64,000 nt of DNA from Microthyrium microscopicum (Eukaryota > Ascomycota > Dothideomycetes > Microthyriales > Microthyriaceae), in assembly GCA_010405405.1 (NCBI GenBank), contig MU004231.1, positions 1,233,736 to 1,297,735 on the forward strand, read 5' to 3'. Each line of letters opens with the position of its first letter. The stretch's first letter is position 1. The translations under genes and the position numbers were made by a program. The notes under the pieces were generated by a model, which was not told the DNA's origin, made no database searches, and saw only the letters and a program-made list of their open reading frames with translations. This document shows positions 1 through 12,536 of this stretch, piece by piece.

Positions 1-1461
1 CTCGACGCTGGCGAATAGTAGCATGTGATGCGCGAGGAGACGCATACATTTGATAATATCTTGAATGATGAGGAAGGACGATATTGGCACGTCAAAAGCT
101 GGGCTATGTTCGTAATATTGCGCCAGGCCTTGTAGATTGGCGAGGACAACGCTGCAGCGATCTAGCGCAGGGAGCAGATTTTCTTGTAGCAGTTCGATGA
201 TTTTGGTGTGGCCTTGTGTGATGGCTTGATCCCAGCGCTTGTGGCCACGTTCAGCAAGCTCGTCTTTTAGCCATTCGTTCATAGTTTCTGAGCAGTAGCC
301 TGTGGCAGCTAGTTGGTAGAGGCTCTCGCTGAGGCTGGGCTCGTTTTTTTCGGCGAGAGATTCGCTGATGTTGGCTTGGAAGCGGGAGGGGAGGTCGTGA
401 GATGTTTTCCAGTGGTGGTAGATGGCGAGGATGGATTCGCCGACGTATTTGACTAGAGTGTCTAGTTGTGCTGTTTTGTAATCAATGAAGCTAATGTTTT
501 TGCCTGCCTTTCTGAGGAATCGTAGCGATATGGGAACCAAGGCCAGAACTGGATTCTTCGTTCCCTGCTGTATCTTCGATAACACCACATGGCAGTGAGC
601 TAGAGGATGTGAGTAGTGCTTGATATACTCAATCTTGTCGTCAACAGCAAGACCAGGCAGTGCGATACTGCCAATGCTCAACGAGTCGTAAACGATCAAC
701 TGCACAACACCGCTAGCATTGGACAGCAAGAACGTATTCAAAGCATTGAGCTCCCTCGACGAGCCTCTATGCAACGCAGCATCAAGCAACGTCTGCGACG
801 CAAACAACTCCGCCAACGACAACTGCCCATTCTTGTACGCCGAAGAAGGGAGCACCGCAAGCGTAGGCAGTTTAGGCATCAACTCAGTCGCATCAAACGT
901 CGCCAACTGATCTGGCAATTCCGCCGGCAAATCCAGCTTCTCCAAATCCGGTTCACGATCCAAAAAATCATCAGCCGAAACAGCCTGCTTCTTGGAATAC
1001 GAACCCAGCGACTCGCCATTCGTCTTCGTCCGCGCTCTCGCAGCCTCAACATCAAGCAAACTCATCCCCCAGCCCAAACACATCGCCGCATTCGATCCAG
1101 TAAACTGGCGAAAATTCTGCAATGCATTGCCCGTCTCTGCTGAAACCACATCGACTTCGCCATCGCTCCACGAGACCGCAATGTATTGACCCAATGAACC
1201 ATCAGCAAATCTCCATATCACTCAGAGTACGCGCTTACCATTATATTTCCAGCACAAAGAAGTGACTTTAGTATCCTTCTTCTTGCGTTGAACGCTGAAA
1301 GCGCGCTGCCCGCTAAGGCGGAACACCTCGACGCGTTCGTCGCGGGTGACGGTCGCGATCAGATCCATTGTGGGGCAGCATCGCAGCAGATTGGGCTGGA
1401 CTTCCTGTCCCAGTATCTTGCTCACTATGAGCGATCGGTTTTCCGTCTTCTCATCCGCCAT
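1..1461 (-). CDS. APC4: Anaphase-promoting complex subunit 4 (APC4), 5' part; runs off the left edge
   Basis: APC4 is a scaffold subunit of the nuclear APC/C ubiquitin ligase, which drives metaphase exit. The start chosen is the Met at 1461 (MADEKTENRSL); an in-frame Met at 1584 would add a tail unlike the family. The first 55 or so residues carry the APC4 WD40 signature (LLRCCPTMDLIATVTRDERV, then a TSLCWKYNG strand). The frame resumes with GQYIAVSWSDGEVDVVSAET and stays open to base 1, giving about 470 residues, so the C-terminal half lies outside the window. One intron starts at 1238 (GTAAGC on the minus strand). Its 3' end is unusual: the end that best preserves the WD40 strand (1191) reads GG instead of AG, while a canonical AG at 1155 would remove twelve conserved residues. 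Family assignment is by remembered similarity. Confidence 0.8.
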
Positions 1462-2468
1462 TTTGAGGAAAGGCACAGGAGTTGGTGTAAGATGTTGCCA
1501 TGGGTGTTGTTTGTTGCGGAAGAATGGGAGTACAGCCAGCTCCAAGGAGCAAAGTAGAGTAGTAGTAAGTTGGATATCGTCCAAATTCTTTATTACGCAC
1601 GAAGCAGCCTTTATTTTTTCAGGTCATGTTTAGGCCTCCATTACTTCACTCGATTCAGGCAATTAGAAATGAAAGCTCTTCGACCTGGGCGGCCGCAATT
1701 TTGGAATGTCAACCATCTGCGGATAATCGCACTCATTCACATCACAAGGAAACCAACAACTTTAATAATAGATTCTTTTCTCAAGCGAGTGACTCGGCAT
1801 CAGCTTCTTCAGCCGTCGCCATGTTTTCATTCCTGTTGTACAAACTACAATTGGGCGAATTTTTTCAAGCCCATTTAATACAATATTCGCCAATCTCCGT
1901 CCCGCCTTCCAATATTCTTATGCCGTTACACAATATCTATAGTATGTACAAAAGTCCCGGGGTTCCAAAAGGGGCACCTGTTCCCGTCACAGTGCCAAAA
2001 ACCGAATAGAACCATCCTCCATCATTGTCCTACAAAGGATGTTGGGGAGGTTCTGGTCTAAACGGTGTCGAGAAAAATAAAGGTGCAGCCTCCATGGAGG
2101 CGCGGATTATTGCTGTCAACGAGCAATAGTTGCCGAAGTGAAGAGGAGTAAAAGGTGTAAAAAACATTACGGTTTAAGCGGCGGCTATAAGCACGCCGAA
2201 TAAGTATGCCGTTGGTGTGGGTATAATACGTGCCCATAAAAAGAATGTAGGGTTGAAGTGAAAAGAAGCATGTAATGAGTGTGGTAGACCTGCCACAGAC
2301 CTCCGGGAGGGTGAGAAGTTAAAGTCATGTCGTGTCTAGTCGAGTCTAATTGAATCCTTGGGCCCGGAGACAGGTGTTGTCACCTTGTTGGGCCAAGTCA
2401 AGATGAACGCCGTGAAATGCTATGTATGTGGAAGGGAAAGACCATCAAGCTGTCGTTGTGCAAGCCGA
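1462..2468. other. Intergenic region between APC4 start and the SKG6-like stop
   Basis: It must hold the APC4 promoter and the 3' UTR of the minus-strand gene to its right. Small open frames occur on the plus strand (for example 1570-2009), but none has recognisable domains or coding-like composition. No RNA gene or repeat was seen. Confidence 0.6.
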
Positions 2469-5327
2469 TCAATTTGGTGCTCTCAGATCCCAGGTTGGTT
2501 TTAACCCAGCCATGATATCTGTTTTGGTGCCAACCAGTTGCTTTGGAACTCGACTTATGCGGTATGCGCCGGCACGAATGTATTGTTGATTAGATACTCC
2601 ACTTCGGCCACTGCGGATACTACCCGCATCGCTGCCAGTGTCAGTGTTACGTAATCTAGACGGCGGTGCAAAGTCCAAGTTGTTGAATGATCTTGAGTTT
2701 CGAAGCTTGTGACTAAAAACGTATTAGTAATCGTCGTAGTATATCTTTGAGACTGTGAAACACTTACGGGCTGGGCATCGCAGAGAGATCATCAAACGAT
2801 GAATTCAAGGGCACAAAGGCTCGCACGCCAGGGGAGTACGGTCGTTGCATGCCCATCGGGCTGTCTGGTCGTCTACCATTCTGTCGCTCTCGGTAAGACA
2901 CAGGAGGCGCAAAGTCTGCAGCACCGAAAATCGCATCATCATTCTTAAGCATACTAGGAGTAGGAAGTGATGTCAGCGGTTGTGGAGGTGGCATGGGACG
3001 TCTATTTTGTGGCCGACCACGACTAGTAGCATTACTCATCGCAGACGGTGCACGACTGTTGCCCATAGAAGCTGGTCCACGAGGAGGCGGCATAAAGGAG
3101 CCTGCGTTGCTGGTAGCCCGACTTCGTCCCCGTGGTCCACCACCACCGCCCTGGAAACGTGGAGGAGCCCGAGGTGGAGGGGTCATTGCTCGGCGAGTAA
3201 CAGGTTCTGCGTATGGGGCAGCAGGAGGAGCGATGACGAATCCATTTTGGTGCGCATCATAAACAGTGCCTCCATGAAGGTATTCCGAGGTATAGTCTTC
3301 GTAGTACGCCGCAGCTGAGGATGGCAGAGGAGCTTGAGATGTCGAAGGCTTGCTGTCATCGAAGTATTCCTTGTAGAATGATCGAATTCTATTCGCGCGC
3401 TCTTCAGGATTCTCGTTTGGATCATCCGGTGGCAACGGCCGCATCAGCATTGACATGCGATTATCAGCAGGCATTTCATACTCCACCGGAATATTCAGCA
3501 TTTGTGATTCATCCTCATCGACCACTGGCATGGCGGCAGCCAGTGATTGACCTCTGGGAGGAAGATTGGCAGGAATACTAGGAACAGGAGGCAAAGTCAT
3601 ATCCGAGTCCCGCGGTGTGCGAAGGATATCTGTAAGATTGCTACCATCACTCATGTAGCTCGGCACATAATTGTGAAGAGATGCCTCGAACGACTTGTGT
3701 CTTGGTAGGACTGGGGCCTCTATTTCAACATCTGGTACTCGATGCTCCACGGAAGGATGGGGAAGTCCGTTTCCAGTTGAGGTCTGATGTTGAGGGAAGT
3801 CCGTAGGATGCTCATAGTAGTCGGCGGCAGGGTCGTGATGTAGTTGTTGCTGATGTGGTTCCTGCTGATATGGTTCCTGCTGATATGGTTCCTGCTGATA
3901 TGGCTCGTGATGATACGGCTCATGCTGATATGGCTCCTGTTGCGGGTACGACTGCGGGTAGCCTTGGGACTGGTAGTCTTGATGATATTGTTGGTCGAGA
4001 CCCTGATTAGCTGAATGATAATTCATATCGGGAGATTGATAGTGTTCATCAACATGAGCGAAGTCCATGGTAGTCGCGGTGAAATCTTTCGAAGATGGAA
4101 CAGGTGGTAGAGGACTTTCATCAGATATCGAGCTGATCGGGGTGTTGAGGCTGTTGCTGCGGGTATCAAGTACGGAAGATCCAGCAGAGTGATGCACTGA
4201 GCTTGGTTCCGAGCTGGGTGCCTGTTCTGCCACATTCTGACCCTGAGTAGAGAAAAAGGACGATAGGTAGTTGTTGCTCTTGCGAATATTTGCGGCATTC
4301 TTTTCGAAATAGGAGTCCCGGGACGTATCGGCGGTAGGGACTGCTAATCCGGAGGAGTTTTTTGGTTCCTTGACGATTGCTGGCTCTGGCTTGGTCAATG
4401 GCTTTTCAGGAGCAGGAAACGGCATTCTCTCGCTAGTCTTCCGAGCCATGAAAGCGTTTGGTGCAGAATCTTCTCTGGAGGCTACTGATTCACCGCGAGG
4501 TGGAATTGACATGGCTGGTGATTGAGCGTTCGAAACAAGGTTGGCACGCTGGTCAAAGCGACCTGAATTGCTGGAGGACTCGGTTCCAGTGCGATTGAGG
4601 TCAAATCGACGCGAGTTGGCACTGGTATCGGTTCCTGTTCGATTGAGAGTAGGGCGATGACCAGTTGGAGTGCCAGCTCTGGAATTGTTGCGACTGTCCA
4701 CTAGTTTGACAATTTTGTATTGATTATCGTCAAGTAGCGAGTCCGTGGATTGCTTCGAATGAGAATCTCCGGTGTTTAAGAAGTATGGGTGACTGGCAGG
4801 ATCCAAGGATAAGCCTCGCATATGTTTTCGGTCATTGAAGCCGTCTGTTGTGCCCATTTCTGGTCCATTGCCTTTTTTGCCTTTTTTGCCTCGTTTACTA
4901 TTATAGTCTAGATCCATGCCAAAATCCATTGACTTGTATTTTTCAGCATCCACCTTGTCTTCCGCGTCAAGCTGTTTACGGTAGCGTCGATGGAGGAAGA
5001 TGAAGACAATAATTGCAACGAGTGGTACACTAGTCAAGTCAGTAATGATATCGCGTCCAAACTGATGTTTACATACGTTACTCCCAATGCTATTGGCAAC
5101 GCAGATGACGACACGTTTGCGCCCTTTTCACAGGTATTAGTGTCTTGGTTGTGCGTGCATGCAGTGGTTGCGGAGGAATCCGAGGATGAAGGACTTCGCT
5201 TGGAAAGGGACATGGTCGGCATTTTGAAAGCGTCACGGCTAGCCAGCTGCGACAGGCGGGTGAGTCCATAGGGAGCGTAATGAGCCGGCGAGTCTGGCTG
5301 TCGCCCTTGTATGTGGGACAGGTCCAT
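2469..5327 (-). CDS. SKG6/TOS2-family single-pass membrane protein (cell polarity), 918 aa
   Basis: Three exons fit cleanly: 5327-5077, 5029-2768 and 2712-2469, with introns of 47 and 55 nt; the second has a TACTAA-type branch site. The protein has a short Ser/Thr-rich outer N-terminus and one membrane segment formed across the first splice (PIALGVTVPLVAIIVFIFLH). A basic juxtamembrane stretch follows (HRRYRKQLDAEDK) and then KYKSMDFGMD. This block is the hallmark of the SKG6 transmembrane domain family, whose yeast members Skg6 and Tos2 localise to growth sites with Zds1/Cdc24 partners. The remaining ~750 residues look disordered: Ser/Pro-rich, a Tyr/Gln/Glu/Pro/His repeat encoded near 3840-3945, several PPPR stretches and a Gly/Arg-rich patch. 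A role in polarised growth is inferred from the family only. Confidence 0.72.
3835..3950 (-). repeat. Short in-frame tandem repeat encoding YQQEP/YHHEP units
   Basis: Near-identical 15-nt units (TATCAGCAGGAACCA-like on the coding strand) are repeated about seven times, giving Pro-Tyr-Gln-Gln-Glu modules in the disordered tail of the SKG6-like protein. All units stay in frame, so copy number can change without breaking the gene. Confidence 0.75.
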
Positions 5328-8300
5328 TGTTGTGGTTGAAAGATTGTCGTCACCAATACATTAAGTATTATCAAGCTCGGTACCAGTACTCTAGGGCTCT
5401 CAATAGGAAACGCGCGACTTTTGTATGTTTGGCACGGGTCACGATGTTTGGTTTGTTGGAGACTGGCTTGGCGTATGACCAAATTTTGGATTGAAGCAGA
5501 AAGGTAGTAGTAGAGAGAGGAATGCAGGTAGGAGTTTTGTGCGACGTTTGGCGAGTAAAAGAGCGACTGTGGTCAGGATGTAAGGGTGCAGCAAACGAGG
5601 GTCAAAAGGGTTTGTAAAAGAGGGCAAAAGAGTGAGTTGAAAGATACAAAAGGGAGAGTAGGACGAAAAATGAGAGTTAAAGGAACGAGAGACAGTTAGG
5701 CATTTGAAGACAAAACAGGAACAGAGGAGGTGGTGAGAATGAGTAGAGAGAGGGATGGGAGAGAGAATTGAAGATGCTGGCTGGGTTGGACAAGGAAAGG
5801 AGTAACTGGCAAGACCGACTGGCTTGACTGGCTGACAGGCTGGACTGGGAAGGGGCGATGGGGTACTTGGGGGGTTGCACTTGCCCAGTGGCTCTAACGG
5901 CGGCAGGAGCGATGGACTTGGTTGACTTGGTTGACTTGCAGGGCAGATTGAGGCAGGCACGAGTGCACGACAGTCAGGCACGGCAGGAGTTGATGGAAGC
6001 TTGGCAGGCACGACCAAAAAGGAAGGCGCGAAAGAAGCCGTGATTGGCCGTCTGTTGGATTACAGCGACAAGAGGCTGAAGTAAGAGGCTCACAATGTCC
6101 ACTCTTGCCTAGTTTTGGGCTGATCCCTGACACTAATTTGACAACACTCCGTCGATGCTCAATTCTCACTGCTCAGCGCTCACGCTGCTCGACACGCGTG
6201 CTGTGCGGGTGCTCATTGTTTTAACATGGCCATGTGGTGTTGCTTTTGAATCGCCTGTTCTCGCCTGCGAACTCATCTCTCAATAATCTTACCCGCGCTT
6301 CTCTGCAGTCATCCGGAATCCGGAGCAGTCTTCCCCTTGACCATCAGTGGAGCTTTCAAGCACCTGGGCTGGGCCATGCCAGACAAAACATGCCAAAGTC
6401 GATGATTTGCCCTTTACCATATTCTTGATCTCAAGAAATGCAAGGCTTGGTCACGATGCCCTCCCGCAAGTAGAACACGCATCCTACTACTGCCCACCCC
6501 TTTGACAATATCCACGAAGTCAAGTCATGAGAGAGAATGCCTGATCAGCAACCATACCGCCGGACTTCGCGCCTAACTTTGAAAGCTCCAGACAAAATTA
6601 GCAAACCACGCCAATTAAACACGCTCCCAATACAGCTTAGCGGCACATGCAGGTACGCCACGTGAAATGTAGCATTCCTAGCCCCCAGAGCTCTAGAGCC
6701 CTCTCTCATCGCCTAAGCTTTCCAAACCAACTCCCAACAAACAGCTCCAAACGTCACCAAACGCATGCATCCCTTGATGTGTGTTCCCTGCTGCCAAACA
6801 AATTTGATCCGCTTCAGCGAGTCAAAACGCTTCCCGCTGATGCATGTAAACTTCTCCAGAGCGCATCCCAACTGACAGCCTTGAAACAATTCACCACGTG
6901 TGATGCAAAGCTTTGGACCATCAAATTGCCGCGACAGAAAAACACTGCAGTATACATTCCCATTTCTTGATATATGTGCGTCATAAAGCCATCGAAACCA
7001 ATGGCAAAGAAAGGAACAATAACGGACAATTGATATAGCGCTGTCGTTCGCCCTGTGCACTCGGAAATTGGCTTGAAGCAAATTATCTATGGTTCGGTGA
7101 ATCCCATAGCATCCTGGACCGGCTGCCCTGACGAGGGCTATAATATCAATACTGACTTGATATCCTTGCACTTTTTCTGCATCTTGAGCCTCTTTCAATG
7201 AACCACTAACTATCAATCAGGTAATTGGATCGACTTCTTGGGAAGCTACGTCGTATCTGCCCCTGCAGTGCTCTCGTGAGTGGACCAGACTGGTTCTGAT
7301 AAATTCTCTTATCATACACCTCTTTGGGACGTTGACATGGTGACAGGTCGGGTATTACTGCAAGGAAATATAGTGGTCTGTACAAGGCAGACTCTTTTCG
7401 ATTGCTGTGGTCACGGAATTGTATATTGGGCCAGAGAATAGGCGGCATAGTTACTATCGGGATTCAATCTAATATGCATCTCCTATCCAACATAGTGGAA
7501 GCTTACCTTGAATGATATCCTATTGTTGCGAAATCGGTGTGAGAATAAGCTTAGAGTATCTTGTCCCGGTCACTATATATGTTTAAGCTCAGAGGCAGTG
7601 CGATAGTATTCAGAGGGCCCGATATTGGTAATAAAGTACATGTTGCTATAGTGAGGAAACTACTCCGATGTAGTAGCGCTACTTGTTTCTAGTAGTTTAT
7701 ATTGCTAGACTCTTGGTCTACTATCTTTTATCTTCCGTTGCCAACTGATCGGAAGGATAAAACCACACTCGCGCATGGAGGTTAGCCCAAAGAATATCAG
7801 CTAAGTTTCCCCATCAATTGATGCACTCAAAGTACCAGCTTCTCAATCGTTCTTCAGCATGTTATTTTATATAGGGATAAAAGCAGTCAGTGCTGAGTCG
7901 TCTTCTAATGTAAATATCGACGTTGCAACAACCCCCGGTTTAATCGTTTTCGACCATCAAAAGTCTAAGAGAAGTTGCAATTGAGGAAACCAGCACTCGA
8001 TGATTATGCAACTCACTTCCACTCTGCTATCCAACATGAGATACAACTATCCAGCTCTTCAAAAAGTGCATAAACTCACGCGTCGTGTAGTGACGAAGCA
8101 GTTTCTATGTCTGATGCAGCTTGAAGACTTCTACACGTCCAAAGTCTCATTGCAATGTTTGCACATATTGACGAGATTGGACTCGGTAATAGCATAGGTA
8201 CTCGAAGAAATTGAAGATGAAGTCGGAAGTGCTTCGGCGTGGCGTTTGACATGAAACCCACCACAATTGCACTTGAAACTCATTCATACTTGGCAGGATC

Positions 8301-8578
8301 TTTATCAAATTTGAATGTAAACTCAAACCTCCTTCTCTTTTTTCAAATTCTAAGCGCTAGTTAGCCTAGAAAGTCATGTTGTTCACTACTTTTCTTGACA
8401 CGTTACTGTATAAACGCATATACAGTAGCAACTATCGTACGTTCTCACTTACTCTATATGATGATATGTAAGTTTATAAGCTCATGTGCACAATCAGGTG
8501 AAACTGATGTATGATTTCATTTTGGAGGAGGGTTCCTCCATTCAGTATGCGTATCATGTATGTTTGTGGAAGATGAGC
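5328..8578. other. Long intergenic region upstream of the SKG6-like gene
   Basis: The part next to the SKG6-like start (about 5340-6000) is strongly pyrimidine-rich on the minus strand, as in long fungal 5' leaders. The rest (6.1-8.5 kb) has no frame with recognisable domains; short frames such as 6713-7216 lack any family feature. A 12-bp perfect palindrome (AGTAGCGCTACT) lies near 7670. No tRNA or mobile element was recognised. Confidence 0.5.
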
Positions 8579-9824
8579 TTAAGCATTAAAGTCGACGACC
8601 ATACGACCTGCAACTTGCCCCTTTCGCAGTTTGTCAACAGCCTCTGCCATCCTATCAATTGGATAAACCTCACAAATCTGCTTCAGTAGTCCTCTTTGAG
8701 CGTATTTCAACGCTCTATCTGTATCCTCCATTGTTCCCACCAGCGTACCTTCGATCCTCCTCCCCTTGACTATACACCAATTAGGGTCAACAGTCATTTG
8801 TCCTGTTCCAACAGGTGGCAATCCAATACACATAACCACAGCTCCAACGCGGTCGCCAGTCAGTTTAGTCGCATTGGCATACGCTGACGGCGCAGTGACG
8901 AACACCCCATGAGCGCCAATTCCATCAGCGATTTTCTTAACTTCTTCAGCAACATCATCAATTTCTTTGAAATCAATGAACGCTTCCGCTCCCATCTCAA
9001 GCGACAGCTTCTTCTTGGAATCACCAGTATCGATCACAATTGGCCGAAAGCCCATAGCCTTAGCCAACTGAACTCCCTGGATACCCACGCCTCCACCTCC
9101 ACCCGGGAACACAGCCCAATTATGCGGGCGCAGCTTCGACTCCGTCAACGAGCGCAACATCGTTGACGCACTGCACATAATCGGCGCCGCAACCTCATCA
9201 GGCACACCCTCTGGAATCGGCGAGGTATAGCGTGCAGGTGAAACCACGTATTGCTGGTATGTGCCTACTCCAATCAGCCACACTCTCTCTAACCAAATCT
9301 CCCCATATTACATACCTGTAACCATAAGACCAGTATGAATAGCATTCGGGCAATGATTCTCCTTGCCCTGCCAACAAACTTCACAGGAACGACAAACATC
9401 CATCAACGGCTTAATGCCCGCGCGATCACCGACTTTGAAATTTTTGACATTGGCGCCTGTTTTGACGACAACGCCAGCGCCCTCGTGGCCGGGTGAGCGG
9501 ACGCCAAAGTAGGAGATTGGCGGCGCGCTGAGGTCGTTTAGCATGTAGTGCACGTCCGAGTAACATATGCCGGTGACGTTGAGTTTAAGGAGAACGTCAT
9601 CGGGACCTGTGTGGTACCTGTCAGCAAAGAACGTGGTACAAGGACGGATGTGATCGATGCACGTTATTAGGAGGTCAACGATGTGGTTGCCATGTGGGGT
9701 GGCAGTTGGTGTTCTTACCTGGTTCTGGGACTGGAACCATTTCTACTTTGAGTTCGAAGTCTGGACCTTCATTGTATATTACGCCGGCCTTGCATTCTTT
9801 GGGGATGTCAAAATGTTGTGCCAT
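8579..9824 (-). CDS. Zinc-dependent alcohol dehydrogenase, ADH1 type (361 aa)
   Basis: A cytosolic medium-chain alcohol dehydrogenase interconverting alcohols and aldehydes with NAD(H). The exons are 9824-9719, 9606-9316 and 9267-8579, and they splice in frame to 361 codons. Catalytic zinc ligands are visible as Cys50 (GICYSDVH), His76 (GHEGAG) and Cys164 (PIMCSAS). The structural zinc site is complete (Cys107, 110, 113, 121). The nucleotide fold is at about 188-194 (GGGGGVG), with an Asp in VIDTG that favours NAD over NADP. Length matches the yeast ADH family (~350). The common HTD after the first Cys is YSD here, so substrate range may differ. At intron 1 a nearer AG (just before GTACCACACAG) is out of frame, so splicing must use the second AG. 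It borders the GlcNAc cluster; no link to that pathway is shown. Confidence 0.9.
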
Positions 9825-10419
9825 CTTGATATGCGAAAGATGTCAAATTTCTCTGATATACAATTCGTAAACACGGCTCAACGATGGAAATGTCGTGCGC
9901 TTTTCGTTGTAGAAGAGTGGTTGTTAAGAAGTCGGGGTAAAGCTTGACACAACCCGAGGTCAGCGTTGATACATACTTCGCCATTACTGCAAGTCAGACC
10001 AGGCAACCTATCTTATGTACGTACCCACAAAAGAACTACCCTCATCAGGGAGTAGAGACAATATGATTTGCTTCACAGAAGCTACCCCGCATGAAGATAT
10101 GCGACTATCCGCGGATCTGGGGCAGCCAATTGGGGATTTAGTATACCGTACCAGGAGCCTGGCTGCGTCTATAGCCTGCCTTAACGTGCGTAAGCTTCTT
10201 GAATCTTTCACATGGAGTACTTGAAAGTGGTATGGAATGAACTAAGATGCTCCCTTAAGCATCGTATTAAATTAGGATCTAAAAGCTAGCGATAGCCAAT
10301 GTCGTACAGTCTAAAACGCAACCAGTATTTGTTTATGTATCATATATCGCTGAACAATTTCGATAACCAGAGTGCCTCCTTTTTGTAGTAGATTGTTTTG
10401 AACATGAATGCTTACTCTT
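9825..10419. other. Intergenic region between the ADH start and the dac1 stop
   Basis: About 600 bp that hold the ADH promoter and the dac1 3' region. Two overlapping short frames on opposite strands (10008-10224) have no family features. Nothing else was seen. Confidence 0.5.
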
Positions 10420-11883
10420 TCAATCCGCCTTGAAGACCATTTCACCAAACTTCCAGACCTGTTCGATCTTGAGGCTCTTCCATCCTTCAGCATCTTCACT
10501 GTCGTCCAAAACCACCAGATCTGCATCTGCTCCTGGTTCCAGAACACCTTTGACCCCATCAATGCCGAGCATACGCGCTGGCGTACGGGAAGCCGCAGTG
10601 AGTGACTCTGCGATGCTTGCACCAGTCCAGTTGCGGAAGTTGTTGATGCACTCGATCATCGTGCTCGCACTTCCTGCAATCTTGCCATCTGAGTCAACAA
10701 GGTGCAGTACCTGACCCTTCTTCTCGATGCGATCGCCATTGGTCCAGTCATACACGCCATCGGGCAAGCCGGCAGCAAACATAGCATCGGTGACCAGAAT
10801 ACAGCCTTCACGATGCGCGTGCCAGGCCAGGTTGATACAGGTTGCATGTAGATGAATGCCATCGGCAATCAAACCGAAGAATGGCTTATTGCTACTAGGT
10901 ACGCCGAGCAATCCAAAGATACCTGGGTTGCGATGATGCAAAGGCTCCATGGCGTTGAACAAGTGCGTGATTGTTGATGCGCCGGCCGACAATGCCGATA
11001 TAGCATGCTCGTATGTGGTAGTAGAATGGCCAATGGAAGCGATGATGCCGCGCGCGTCCAAGTCTGCAATGGCATCGATCGCACCGGGTAGTTCGGGTGC
11101 AATGGTGACTAGTCTCACCGTGCTGTTGCTTCCGCCTTGAAGGTTGTCCGCGCCGTAGCATTCGGCAAGTGACGCGAAACCATCTTCAGGCTTGACAAGC
11201 ACGCTCTTCGGATGGATGCCGTTACGACAAGGATTGATGAACGGGCCTTCGCAATGGGCTCCGAGGATTTCAGCACCTTGAGATGCACTTCGGATGGAGC
11301 TGGAAGGCTTGAGGAATGGCAAGACCTAGACCCATTGGTATCAGCTTATGTGTGATGTATCATGGAAGGTGATTGCCAACCTTTTTATAGAGCGTCGTTT
11401 TTTGGCTCGTGATTGTTGGTAGGAAGCTTGTGACTCCAAACTGAACAAGACCTTTTCGGATCTTGTTGACACCTTTTGCGTAGTCGCTCAAGTTGTCGCA
11501 TTCATTCGAAAAGTCGAAACCAAAGCCGCCATTGACCTGAGTCTCGACGAAGCCAGGAGCAAGAATCTTCCCTCCTAGATCGATGACTTTGCTGGGTCCT
11601 AGCTTTTGGCTGTAAAAAACATCTTGACCATGTAGGACTCTGCCCGTCTCAGGGCTAATCCATAGGTCTGCCTTGACCAGACTATCTCCTCTCAAAAGTC
11701 GACAGTTGGTGAATTTGATAACTGTATCGCGGACATTAATTTCATCTGCAGTAAAGTGGACCATGATTTGCTCGTGGACAAGAGCAACCACGAGCTCGCC
11801 ACAGCAGTGCCATGAATACAAGTACTGAGCTACTTACGTTTGCTAGACGTCACTGACGCAGCTTCCGGTATCCTGGGATCCAT
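10420..11883 (-). CDS. dac1: N-acetylglucosamine-6-phosphate deacetylase (438 aa)
   Basis: It removes acetate from GlcNAc-6-P to give GlcN-6-P, the second intracellular step of GlcNAc use. Three exons (11883-11838, 11745-11381, 11325-10420) give 438 residues. The start at 11883 (MDPRIPEAASV) uses a strong donor AAAC/GTAAGTA; a downstream in-frame Met at 11764 would fall inside the first intron. NagA landmarks appear in order: PGFVETQVNGGFGFDF (79-94), metal ligand Glu163 in HCEGPFINP, His237 in IGHSTTTYEH, His258 in THLFNAM, and catalytic Asp317 in VTDAM. These fit a complete amidohydrolase-fold enzyme of normal length. It is divergent with the GH3-GNAT gene across 653 bp, and with the kinase, deaminase and transporter it completes the pathway. 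Confidence 0.95.
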
Positions 11884-12536
11884 TACACGTGGTGATAGTG
11901 AAGTAGTCAACTGGCGCTACTACTTGGGGTGGTGAAGAAAAACAGGGTGACCGTTGCATCATGGCCAGTCCGCGGATCATACTAGCAGATAACTGCACTT
12001 GATATCTAGAAAACTTACTCTACATTAGGCAATACTACATGTTGAAGGCCAAGATAAAGAGGCCGCTAAAAAGTTTGCTTGATGATGATAAGTTTTGGCC
12101 TGCCCTCTACAAGCTTCAGCCATGGTTGGGGGCGGGGAGAGACGAGGATGCCCAAGCGCTAACTGACGCCCCTGACTCAACGCCAATCAGTCAAGCCAAA
12201 GTCCGATGATAACCACCTTAAAGCTCCAATTCAGGCTTTTTCCAGGGGCCATGTAGTCGCTTACTTTATCTAGAATCCCATTCGAAAGTACCACGCCAGT
12301 CAGTCAGCAATCAATCCAACGGATCAGCCAGTGTAACCTCAGGAGCTTGTACGATCGCCACCGTTGAGATTAGGTGTGAGGGCGTACAATGTGACTTAAC
12401 CTTGCTGTCATGCTGCTTCAGTATCATTTGGGCCCGTTGACACCCTGCGTTGAGACGCTGTAACGGCTTGCATCGGAGTTCATTTGCTCTACACTGCTAT
12501 AGCTGGCCGCATTGCGGTTGATTCTCGGCCGTCACC
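11884..12536. promoter_or_regulatory. Shared divergent promoter region of dac1 and the GH3-GNAT gene
   Basis: These 653 bp separate two divergently transcribed GlcNAc-cluster genes, so both promoters must lie here. A CCAAT box is present at 12183-12187 (GCCAATCAG). By eye I found no clear CACAAA-type Ndt80 site, so regulation by the neighbouring Ndt80-like factor is inference from cluster membership. Confidence 0.6.

Noticed and set aside
6713-7216. 167-codon minus-strand frame between the SKG6-like gene and ADH
   Set aside because: No family features and overlapped by an equally long plus-strand frame; likely chance.
10705-10745. CATCG/CGATGG-like words inside dac1 as another copy of the intron element
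   Set aside because: The match is short, lies in conserved coding sequence and is explained by codons.
11762-11764. Start of dac1 at the Met MVHFTADEINV
   Set aside because: The bases before DEINV end in TTTACTGCAG, a clear acceptor; an upstream exon with a strong donor and an in-frame ATG at 11883 fits better.
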